A stretch of DNA of 18,661 nucleotides. It comes from Clostridia bacterium (GTDB lineage: Bacteria > Bacillota > Clostridia > Oscillospirales > CAG-382). Location: NCBI GenBank assembly GCA_900757905.1, contig CAAEPN010000190.1:1-18661 (forward strand). The letters run 5' to 3'. The position numbers and the translations under genes were made by a program. This document shows positions 8,360-15,562 of the stretch, piece after piece; positions within the stretch are counted from its first letter, which is position 1; the number at the start of each line of letters is the position of its first letter. The notes under the pieces are model-generated. The model was not told where the DNA came from. It searched no databases and saw nothing but the letters and a program-made list of their open reading frames with translations.

Positions 8360-9169
8360 ATGGAGTTTTGCATTTTGGAGTGCCGACGGTTTGTTGCGCC
8401 GGATCCGGGCGGTGCGGTCAAGCGCATTGTGCGCAACCATGAGTTCGATTTTTACATAGACGGCGCGCGCACGGTGACCTTTGACGGCCGTGTGTATCCG
8501 GTTTTGGCCGGCAGTCTTTGCGTAAGGCGGCCGGGACAGGTCTGTTCGGGAGTCGGCGATTACGACTGCTATCAGCTGACGGTGGATTTTTCCGGCAAAA
8601 CGCCGTCGGAAAACTATCTCCGGCAAAAGCCGCTCGAAATCGAAGTTTGCAGAGAGAATCCGCTTGTTGACGGACTGCCGGAGGTCTTTACGCCGCTGCA
8701 CCGTGGAGAAATGGCCGATCTGTTCGGAGCGCTGTGCAGAGAGCCGGAGCTTACTTCGGCGTCGGCGAAGCTTTTGGTGGGCGTGCTGCTGTTTTTAATG
8801 AACGCCGACTCCTGTCATGAAAAATATGTTCGGACACAGCCGACCGATTCGGACATTTTGCGTGCCGCCGCATATATGCGGCAGAATTTTAAAGAGGAGA
8901 TCACTCTCGGCACGCTTTCGGCTTTTGTACATTCCGAGTCGTCCTATTTTGCAAAGCGTTTTAAGAAGGTTTACGCCAAAAGTCCGATCGAATATCTGAT
9001 TGAAGAGCGGCTTGCGCATGCGGCTCTCTTACTTGTCAACACCGGACTTACGGTGGAACAGATAGCCGCCGAATGCGGTTATCATTCGACACCGTTTTTT
9101 ATCCGGCAGTTTAAAAGCCACTATGCCGTTCCGCCCGGAAAATATCGGAGCGAACGGAGATTACGATAA
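8360..9169 (+). CDS. AraC-family transcriptional regulator
   Basis: The 269-aa length is typical for the family. The N-terminal part (about 5-100) is beta-rich and fits a cupin-like sugar-binding domain (NHEFDFYIDGARTVTFDG, then LAGSLCVRRPGQ). The C-terminal ~100 residues form the double helix-turn-helix: HTH1 about 182-203 (ITLGTLSAFVHSESSYFAKRFK) and HTH2 about 231-253 (TVEQIAAECGY...FFIRQFK), ending with the family signature VPPGKYR. Start ATG has GGAGGG upstream. It is divergent from the glycoside hydrolase/SGNH operon and most likely controls it, probably as an activator since that promoter has a weak -35. The inducer is presumably the sugar released by the hydrolase; that is inference. 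Confidence 0.93.
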   Translation: MEFCILECRRFVAPDPGGAVKRIVRNHEFDFYIDGARTVTFDGRVYPVLAGSLCVRRPGQVCSGVGDYDCYQLTVDFSGKTPSENYLRQKPLEIEVCRENPLVDGLPEVFTPLHRGEMADLFGALCREPELTSASAKLLVGVLLFLMNADSCHEKYVRTQPTDSDILRAAAYMRQNFKEEITLGTLSAFVHSESSYFAKRFKKVYAKSPIEYLIEERLAHAALLLVNTGLTVEQIAAECGYHSTPFFIRQFKSHYAVPPGKYRSERRLR

Positions 9170-9171
9170 AG

Positions 9172-9206
9172 AAACGCCCGAAGCGGATAAAAACTTCGGG
9201 CGTTTT
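9172..9206. terminator. Bidirectional terminator between araC-type gene and the minus-strand operon
   Basis: A perfect 12-bp stem (9172-9183 with 9194-9205; AAACGCCCGAAG and CTTCGGGCGTTT) with a 10-nt loop lies between the two convergent stop codons. It ends the regulator transcript and the six-gene minus-strand operon. Confidence 0.88.
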
Positions 9207-9207
9207 G

Positions 9208-9750
9208 CTATGCGTTTGTCTGAGAAATCTGCGGTACCGGTTCGGAAAATCCGGCTGCTGCAGCATTTTCGAAAGTTACCTTATTGCGGAGGGCAAACAA
9301 AATGATCGGGCGGGCAAGGCCAAGCGTTAAGGCGCTTGCAATGGTAAAAACATCGCTGTATTTCTTCGAAGCGTTTTTGTAAACGACCGACGCCATGAGA
9401 AGGTCGAACACAAAGCCGGCGACAAGGCTTGCCACAAAAAGCACGATGCAAAGATCCGTGAGATAAGGGTTTTCAAAGCGGCAGAACAGGCTGATAAAGG
9501 CCGTAAAGTTGCATATTGCCGAAAGAATGCCGAGCGTGTTCTTTCCCGTGACTCTGCCGAACAGAACCTTGTGGTAAAACGGGATCCAGGCCGTAAAGGT
9601 TTGGCTAAGACCTTGCTTTTTCGCCATGCCGAAAAACGCAAGACTGTCAAAAACATAGGTGAGCACCATGCAGATGAAAATGCCGATAAGAATCGCCAAA
9701 ACGGTTAGATAGAAAACACCCAAGAATAACGCTATGATGAACCCTGCCAT
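9208..9750 (-). CDS. Multi-pass membrane protein of unknown function
   Basis: The 180-aa protein has about four hydrophobic segments (roughly 5-33, 72-90, 97-124, 134-154). Between the first and second lies a motif LAFFGMAKKQGLSQTFTAWIPFYHKVLFG (about 37-65, described piecewise: FGMAKKQGL then AWIPFYHK). A similar AKxxGxxxxWxAWIPxxxxxxLG pattern recurs in small Firmicutes membrane proteins without known function. The C-terminal tail is polar. It lies 23 bp after prfB with GAGGA before its ATG and is the last gene of the operon. I do not recognise a function. Confidence 0.75.
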   Translation of the reverse strand: MAGFIIALFLGVFYLTVLAILIGIFICMVLTYVFDSLAFFGMAKKQGLSQTFTAWIPFYHKVLFGRVTGKNTLGILSAICNFTAFISLFCRFENPYLTDLCIVLFVASLVAGFVFDLLMASVVYKNASKKYSDVFTIASALTLGLARPIILFALRNKVTFENAAAAGFSEPVPQISQTNA

Positions 9751-9773
9751 CGTGAGTTCCTCGCTTTCGGTTA

Positions 9774-10886
9774 TTATTTTAAGAAATTGCCCTTGGCTTT
9801 CAGATACGCATTGATGAATTCGTCGATATTGCCGTCCATGACCGATGAAATGTTGCCGTCCTCATAGCCGGTGCGCGCGTCCTTGACAAGCGTATACGGC
9901 ATGAAAACATACGAACGGATCTGCGAACCCCATTCGATATTGAGCTTTTCGCCCTTGATATCGTCGATCTTGTCGAGCTTTTCTCGCTCCTTGATCTCAA
10001 GTAACTTTGCCTTTAGCATTTTCATACAGGTCTCTTTGTTTTGCAGCTGGCTGCGTTCGGTCTGACAGCCTACGACAATGCCGGTCGGCTTATGGATGAT
10101 ACGGACGGCCGAGTCGGTCTTGTTGATGTGCTGGCCGCCGGCGCCGCTGGCGCGGTGGGTCTCGATCTCAAGATCCTCGTCACGAATTTCGATGCCGCTG
10201 TCATCCTCTAACTCCGGCATGACCTCGACCGAGGCGAACGATGTGTGTCGTCTGCCCGACGCGTCAAAGGGAGAAACGCGCACCAAACGGTGTACGCCGC
10301 CCTCGCTTTTGAGATAGCCGTAGGCGTAGTTTCCCGAAATAAGAATAGTCGCGCTCTTTAATCCGGCTTCGTCGCCGTCGAGGTAGTCGAGTAATTTCAC
10401 TTTAAAGCCGTGCTTTTCGGCATAGCGGCAATACATGCGGTAGAGCATTTCCGCCCAGTCTTGCGCTTCTGTTCCGCCTGCGCCCGGATGAATCGAAAGA
10501 ATGCAGTTGTTTTTATCGAATTCACCCGAAAGAAGAGTTTCGATGCGTTGACGGTCATAGCTCTTTTGGAGCGCGGAAAGCTCGGATAATATTTCCTCGG
10601 TAAAGCTTTCGTCGTCCTCCGAAATGGCCATATCCACAAGGTCGCCGAGAGCGTTCACGCCGTCGGACAGCTCCTTATAATCGCTGATCTTGGCCTTGGC
10701 GGAGTTTAATTCCGCCATGACGGCTTGGGCATCCTCTCGGCCCCAGAATTCCGGTTCGCAGGTGACTTTTTCGAGTTCGTCTGCTTTGGCGCAGAGCGTA
10801 TCGTAGTCGAGCGCGTCGCGAAGCTCTGCAACGTCGGCGGCTAACGTACCTAAGGTTTGTTTGGCTTCTTCAAGTTGTACGATCAT
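9774..10886 (-). CDS. prfB: Peptide chain release factor 2 (RF2), single-frame
   Basis: The 370-aa protein is full-length RF2. It recognises UAA/UGA stop codons and triggers peptide release. The stop-codon reading tripeptide SPF is at 205-207 and the catalytic GAGGQ at 248-252 (GGQ 250-252). The helical N-terminal domain and the closing IDEFINAYLKAKGNF are typical. At the position where many prfB genes have the programmed +1 frameshift (L-UGA-D), this gene reads Leu26-Asp27 in frame as CTC GAC, so no frameshift is needed. The ATG at 10886 follows AGGAGA by about 7 nt. It sits 23 bp after a small membrane-protein gene in the mnmE operon. Confidence 0.96.
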   Translation of the reverse strand: MIVQLEEAKQTLGTLAADVAELRDALDYDTLCAKADELEKVTCEPEFWGREDAQAVMAELNSAKAKISDYKELSDGVNALGDLVDMAISEDDESFTEEILSELSALQKSYDRQRIETLLSGEFDKNNCILSIHPGAGGTEAQDWAEMLYRMYCRYAEKHGFKVKLLDYLDGDEAGLKSATILISGNYAYGYLKSEGGVHRLVRVSPFDASGRRHTSFASVEVMPELEDDSGIEIRDEDLEIETHRASGAGGQHINKTDSAVRIIHKPTGIVVGCQTERSQLQNKETCMKMLKAKLLEIKEREKLDKIDDIKGEKLNIEWGSQIRSYVFMPYTLVKDARTGYEDGNISSVMDGNIDEFINAYLKAKGNFLK

Positions 10887-10909
10887 TGATGTATCTCCTA
10901 ATTTAATAT

Positions 10910-11329
10910 CTAATGTGAATTGCTTTGTAAGACCGCATTAAAAGCGGCTTTGGCGCAGAATACCGCGCTGATAGATTCGGCAAGAAAGAACAGCGGAACG
11001 CTTACAAAAAATGCGTAAACGCCGGCTTTTCCGGGCAAAATGCGAAGATGAAACAAACTCCACTCGGTCATTCCGGAGGCAAGCGCGAGGATAAGAAACG
11101 CGCCTCCTGCTTTTCCGGACAGCTTTCCGAAAAGACTGACAGCAAGCGTTACCGCGCACAAAAGCACCGAGACCGTGAGCCACAGACCGCTTTTTTCTAC
11201 CAAAAAGGCAAGTACGCCGCCAAGACCGTTCCCGTTCCATGCGTTAAACAGAAAGACCGCGCGCGTTAAAACGTCGGCGCATAATGCTCCGGCCAAAAAG
11301 CCGAAAAACAAGGAAAGCTTCTTTTTCAT
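10910..11329 (-). CDS. Small multi-pass membrane protein of unknown function
   Basis: The 139-aa protein is almost entirely hydrophobic with about four membrane segments (approximately 5-27, 40-66, 74-90, 103-128) and short Lys/Arg loops; both termini are polar. No family motif was recognised. The start codon lies 4 bp after the mnmE stop and has only a weak GGAAAG site inside the mnmE end, so translation probably depends on coupling to mnmE. This tight spacing supports it as a real gene. Confidence 0.68.
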   Translation of the reverse strand: MKKKLSLFFGFLAGALCADVLTRAVFLFNAWNGNGLGGVLAFLVEKSGLWLTVSVLLCAVTLAVSLFGKLSGKAGGAFLILALASGMTEWSLFHLRILPGKAGVYAFFVSVPLFFLAESISAVFCAKAAFNAVLQSNSH

Positions 11330-11333
11330 ACGG

Positions 11334-12728
11334 CTACTTTCCGACGCAGAAGCGCGCGAATATCGTGTTGACTACCTGTTCGGATACCTGTCGTCCGTCG
11401 GCTTCACAAAGTGCGCCGAGCGCCTCCTCAAGGTCAAGACCGGCCATGTCGCGCGTCAGCGTTTTGAGCGCATTTAAGGCATTTTTCAAAGCGAATACCG
11501 CTCCCTTTACCGCGGCGTACTGACGGGCGTTGGCTAAGATCATGCCGTGCTCCAAGGCTTCACCGGACAATGGAAACAGCGTGTGCAGAAAAGCTTCAAG
11601 CTGCTTTTTTCCGTCGCCGTTTTGGGCGATGAAAGGAAGAATGTGTGTGATTCCGGCGTCTTGTAAGGCGGTTTCCCATCGCTTTATCTGTCTGTCCGAC
11701 GCGATATCGTTTTTATTGATAAGGGCAGCAACCGGCTTTTTGGCGGCCAAGGCTGCGATTTTTGCAATAAAGGCTTTTTCTTCGGCGGTGATGTCGTCGC
11801 GTGAGCCGTCAAACACGGCAAAGATGAGTTCGCTTTCTTCAAGCGCTTTTTCCGAGCGCTCTACGCCGATCTTTTCGACGGTATCGTCGGTGGTGCGGAT
11901 TCCTGCCGTATCGGCGAGTCTTAGTTTGATTCCGGCGCACACGACGGTCTCGGTGATGACATCGCGCGTGGTTCCGGCAATATCCGTAACAATGGCGCGG
12001 TCGGATTCGGCAAGCAGGTTGAAGAAAGTCGATTTTCCGGTATTGGGTGCGCCGGCGATAACGGTATATACGCCTTTGGTGACGGCGCGGCCGGAGGAAT
12101 AGGTATTGCAAAGCGATTCCAGTGTGGAAAGCGTATCGTTTATTTGCTCTGCCATTTCTTGGTCGGAAAGGTCGCTCATGTCCTCATCGGGATAGTCCAT
12201 ATAGGCATAGACGGAAGCGAGCAGGGCAGTAATGTTATCCGAAACGGCGCGTATTTTTTGTCCGAGGCCGCCTTCGAGTTGGGCGGAAAACAGGCGAAGC
12301 TCATCGGCACTTTCGGCGTCGAGCAGGTCGGCGACCGCTTCGGCTTGGGTGAGGTCGAGCTTGCCGCTTATAAAGGCGCGTTTGGTGAATTCACCGGGCA
12401 GCGCGGGTTTTGCGCCGGCTTCGAACAGAGCGCCGAGTATGAGACTTGTGCCGACCGGGCTGCCGTGGCAGCTGATCTCGACGGTATTTTCGCCGGTATA
12501 GGAATGCGGCGCACGGAACACGGTGGCAAGGCCGGTATCGATCTTTTTGCCGTCGGCGGCAAAGGCTGTGCCGAACGCGGCATAGCGCGAGGGAAGCTCG
12601 GTTAGCGGTTTCCCATTCTGCGGTTTAAAGACGGCGGACGCGATTTTGACAGCGTCGTCGCCGGAAAGGCGGATGACAGCAACGCCGGCTTTGCCGGCAC
12701 CGCTGGAAAGAGCCGCGCAGGTATGCAT
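11334..12728 (-). CDS. mnmE: tRNA uridine-5-carboxymethylaminomethyl(34) synthesis GTPase MnmE
   Basis: The 464-aa protein has the normal MnmE layout. The N-terminal tetrahydrofolate-binding domain includes GVAVIRLSG (15-23), the HGSP loop and PGEFTKRAFISGKLDL (111-126). The GTPase domain is inserted in a helical domain: G1 GAPNTGKST (226-234), G2 GTTRD (252-256), G3 DTAG (273-276), G4 NKND (338-341). The C-terminal FCVGK (460-464) is the conserved C-x-G-K end required for tRNA modification. With MnmG, absent from this window, it modifies wobble uridine-34. The ATG has GAGGT upstream. It lies 56 bp after the GyrB-like gene; mnmG is not adjacent as it is in many Firmicutes. Confidence 0.96.
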   Translation of the reverse strand: MHTCAALSSGAGKAGVAVIRLSGDDAVKIASAVFKPQNGKPLTELPSRYAAFGTAFAADGKKIDTGLATVFRAPHSYTGENTVEISCHGSPVGTSLILGALFEAGAKPALPGEFTKRAFISGKLDLTQAEAVADLLDAESADELRLFSAQLEGGLGQKIRAVSDNITALLASVYAYMDYPDEDMSDLSDQEMAEQINDTLSTLESLCNTYSSGRAVTKGVYTVIAGAPNTGKSTFFNLLAESDRAIVTDIAGTTRDVITETVVCAGIKLRLADTAGIRTTDDTVEKIGVERSEKALEESELIFAVFDGSRDDITAEEKAFIAKIAALAAKKPVAALINKNDIASDRQIKRWETALQDAGITHILPFIAQNGDGKKQLEAFLHTLFPLSGEALEHGMILANARQYAAVKGAVFALKNALNALKTLTRDMAGLDLEEALGALCEADGRQVSEQVVNTIFARFCVGK

Positions 12729-12784
12729 AAAGGTTACCTCGTGAAATGTTCGTGATAGGTGTTTCGTTTTACGAAAAGTGCGCC

Positions 12785-14920
12785 TTATACGTCGGCAAGG
12801 TCGATATATTCCGCGCCATGTGCCGCAATATAGGCCTTGCGCGCGATAATATCATCGCCAAGCAGCGTGTTGAACATGATATATGTCGCTTTTTCGTCCT
12901 CCGGGCCGATCCGGATAAGACGGCGCGATGCCGGATTCATGGTGGTTTTGCTCATCATGTCCGGTTCGTTCTCACCAAGTCCTTTTGAACGCATGATCTT
13001 GTAGGGCGCGTCCCCGATCTGCTTCAGAATATCTGCCTTTTCTTTGTCGTTGTAGGCAAACTGCGTGCCTAACTTTTTCGATTCGATCTCATAAAGCGGA
13101 GACTCCGCAATATAGACCCGTCCGTCGCGGATGAGCGTGGGAAGAAGTCGGTAAAACATGGTTAAGATCAGCGTTCGGATCTGGTAACCGTCCTCGTCGG
13201 CATCGGTACAGATAATGATTTTATTCCATTTTAGGGATTTTATGTCAAACTGCGAGAGGTTTTTGTCCTTGCCCTTGGAGGTGCCAAGCTCCACGCCGCA
13301 GCCGATGACCTTTAACAGGTCGACGATAATATCGCTCTTGAAGATTTTGTCATACGTGCTTTTTAAGCAGTTGAGTGTTTTTCCGCGTACCGGCATGACC
13401 GCCTGATAGACAGGGTCTCTTGCCAACTTGACCGAAACAAGCGCACTGTCGCCCTCCACGATGTATAATTCGCGTTTGTCTGCGTCTTTCGAACGGCAGT
13501 TTACGAATTTTTCCACGCGGTTGGCAATATCGATGTTCTTTTCAAGCTTTTTCTTAATGTTGACGCGTGCGCTTTCGGCGTTTTCGCGGCTTCTCTTGTT
13601 GATAAGCACTTGAGCGGCCGCCTTTTCTGCCTGCTTGGGATTTTCCGCAAAGAAGACTTCAAGCGAGTGCAGGAAAAAGTCGGTCATGGCTTCGGCGATA
13701 AACGTGTTGGTGATGGCTTTCTTGGTCTGATTTTCGTAGCTTGTGCGCGTGGAGTGGGAATTGACGATGAAAACAAGGCAGTCCTCAATGTCGTTATAGG
13801 TGACCTTGCTCTCGTTTTTGCTGTACTTATTGTTGTTTCGCAAATAGATGTCAAACGCCTTGACAAAGGCCGCGCGCGTCGCTTTATCTGGTGAACCGCC
13901 GTGTTCGAGAAAGCTGGAATTGTGGTAATATTCCACGCGGCTTACCATGTTGGAAAAGCAGAAAACCATTTCGATCTTCAGCTTATATTCGTTCATATCG
14001 CCGCGGTCTTTTCCGCGGCATTCGGTCTTAAAATAGGCCGGAACGGTAAGGGCATACGTACGCGAAGCGTTTTCCTCGGCCTTGTCGTCGGTCGAGCTGT
14101 CCGTTTCCTCGGTTTCGTCCGCTTCGTCTGTTTCCTCCGGTTCGTCCGCGTCCGCTTCCTCGGCGTTTTCAGTCTCTTCGGACGGGTTGTAACCGCCGTC
14201 GGCGCTGATAATTTCATTGATGTAATCGACAATGCCGTGTTTGTAGAGATATTCACGCTTTTCGTGTGTGCCGTCCTCGTTTTCAAAGTCGAGCGTAATG
14301 GTAACGCCTTCGTTTACGACGGCTTGCTTTTTGACGGTTTCGTCGAAAAAGACAAACGGCACGTTGATATCGGTAAAGACCGCAAGGTCGGGCTTCCATT
14401 CGACTACCGTTCCCGTGCGGCGGCGCACCGGTTCTTCGACAATGAGGTCGGTGACCGGATAGCCCTTTTCAAAGCGGATGGATGATTTGTTTTCCTTTGT
14501 GTAGCTGGTAACGGTCATGTATTCCGACGCAAACTGTGTGGCACAGGCGCCGAGGCCGTTCGTGCCGAGAGAATATTCGTAGGCTTCACCGTTGTCGTTA
14601 TCGTATTTGCCGCCGGCGTACAATTCGCAGTATACTAAATCCCAGTTGTATCTCTGCTCGCGCTCGTTCCAGCCGAGCGGAACGCCGCGTCCGAAGTCCT
14701 CTACCTTGATCGAATGATTCTTGCGGACTTCGACGTTTATGCGGTTGCCGTAGCCCTCGCGCGCTTCGTCCAGCGCATTGGCAAGAATTTCGAGAAACGT
14801 ATGACCGCAGCCGTCAAGACCGTCCGAACCGAAAATAACGGCAGGACGCAAACGAACCCTGTCCGGGCCTTTTAGGGAGGTAATACTGTCATTTCCGTAA
14901 TTTTTTTGTTCTTTCGCCAT
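12785..14920 (-). CDS. Divergent GyrB/ParE-like type IIA topoisomerase ATPase subunit
   Basis: The 711-aa protein has a GHKL ATPase domain with EILANALDEA (44-53), DFGRGVP (75-81) and lid SLGTNGLGA (117-125), a transducer region with QTK at 398-400, and a TOPRIM domain with EGDSA (Glu489) and DADED (573-577), ending in a SKGLGE segment. All catalytic acidic residues are kept. Several hallmarks differ from ordinary GyrB: RLRPAVIFGSDG replaces RKRPGMYIG, and EGDSA is followed by LVSVKLAR in place of GGSAKxGR. An Asp/Glu/Thr-rich insert (about 247-284) interrupts the transducer. This looks like the ParE-type paralog found in Clostridia. No GyrA/ParC-type subunit is in the window. Start ATG follows GAGGAG. 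Second gene of the operon. Confidence 0.88.
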   Translation of the reverse strand: MAKEQKNYGNDSITSLKGPDRVRLRPAVIFGSDGLDGCGHTFLEILANALDEAREGYGNRINVEVRKNHSIKVEDFGRGVPLGWNEREQRYNWDLVYCELYAGGKYDNDNGEAYEYSLGTNGLGACATQFASEYMTVTSYTKENKSSIRFEKGYPVTDLIVEEPVRRRTGTVVEWKPDLAVFTDINVPFVFFDETVKKQAVVNEGVTITLDFENEDGTHEKREYLYKHGIVDYINEIISADGGYNPSEETENAEEADADEPEETDEADETEETDSSTDDKAEENASRTYALTVPAYFKTECRGKDRGDMNEYKLKIEMVFCFSNMVSRVEYYHNSSFLEHGGSPDKATRAAFVKAFDIYLRNNNKYSKNESKVTYNDIEDCLVFIVNSHSTRTSYENQTKKAITNTFIAEAMTDFFLHSLEVFFAENPKQAEKAAAQVLINKRSRENAESARVNIKKKLEKNIDIANRVEKFVNCRSKDADKRELYIVEGDSALVSVKLARDPVYQAVMPVRGKTLNCLKSTYDKIFKSDIIVDLLKVIGCGVELGTSKGKDKNLSQFDIKSLKWNKIIICTDADEDGYQIRTLILTMFYRLLPTLIRDGRVYIAESPLYEIESKKLGTQFAYNDKEKADILKQIGDAPYKIMRSKGLGENEPDMMSKTTMNPASRRLIRIGPEDEKATYIMFNTLLGDDIIARKAYIAAHGAEYIDLADV

Positions 14921-14961
14921 TTATCTTTCTCCTCTGCGGGATGTTATGTGTAGAATCCGAA

Positions 14962-15396
14962 TCATTTCGGCATGCTCATCAGACGTTTTACGGTTTCGGT
15001 GAGCGCCGGGAAGGCTACTTTCGGGTCGTCGATGTCAAGCACCGTTTTTTCCATCGGGCAGATGTCGTCCCCCGAACGGTTAAGGATGACCGGAACCAAT
15101 TTCCGAAACGAAAAATTAACGCCGTATTTTTCAAAAACTGCATAGGCCGGCTCGCTTAAAGTGTCGGCATAGACGTTTCTTGCGCCCTGCAGGACCATAA
15201 GAAGCGCCGCCGCCTTGCCGACGATACGGTCGGCCACAAAGCCCTCCGACAGCTCCGTTTTTTCATTTACAAGCGCAAGCAGACGGCGGATTCCCTTGAA
15301 TTCGGAGGTCAAAACGCTGTTCTCGGTCACATATACAAAGCTGGCTTCGGTATTTCGTAAAGCCGATAATGCTTTATCACGATAACTATTGTTCAT
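14962..15396 (-). CDS. DUF1893 domain protein
   Basis: With the ATG at 15396 this gives 144 aa. A TTG nine bases upstream is possible, but the AGGG site (15406-15409) suits the ATG better. It matches DUF1893: SEFKGIRRLLAL in the first third, GFVADRIVGKAAALLMVLQGARNVYADTLSE in the middle (key VGKAAALL), and ICPMEKTVLDIDDP near the C-terminus. The Cys in CPMEK and the Lys in VGKAA are the conserved polar positions. The family is cytoplasmic with no established function to my knowledge. It is the first gene of the operon with the GyrB-like protein, 41 bp before it, under a strong promoter. Confidence 0.87.
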   Translation of the reverse strand: MNNSYRDKALSALRNTEASFVYVTENSVLTSEFKGIRRLLALVNEKTELSEGFVADRIVGKAAALLMVLQGARNVYADTLSEPAYAVFEKYGVNFSFRKLVPVILNRSGDDICPMEKTVLDIDDPKVAFPALTETVKRLMSMPK

Positions 15397-15427
15397 TGTA
15401 TCCAACCCTATCTATGAAATACAGATT

Positions 15428-15456
15428 ATTTTACCATATATCGCGGAATTTGTCAA
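15428..15456 (-). promoter_or_regulatory. Strong sigma-A promoter of the six-gene minus-strand operon
   Basis: On the minus strand: TTGACA (15451-15456), 17-bp spacer, TAAAAT (15428-15433) preceded by TGG. The leader to the ATG at 15396 is about 25 nt. Confidence 0.85.
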
Positions 15457-15473
15457 ATCTTTCTTTTGATGTA

Positions 15474-15502
15474 TTGCAATATAGGGATATATCCGTTATA
15501 AT
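15474..15502 (+). promoter_or_regulatory. Sigma-A promoter of the MATE gene
   Basis: TTGCAA (15474-15479), 17-bp spacer, TATAAT (15497-15502). It is back-to-back with the minus-strand operon promoter; the two -35 boxes are 17 bp apart. Confidence 0.78.
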
Positions 15503-15562
15503 ATAAGGGTTGCAGAATATGAAAAAAGAAAAAGAATGTCAAAAAGAAAGGAACTGATTTGT

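Noticed and set aside
13901..14485. 194-aa plus-strand frame opposite the GyrB-like gene
   Set aside because: It is the antisense shadow of the topoisomerase frame, its long Phe/Val/Arg run being the reverse of the acidic insert.
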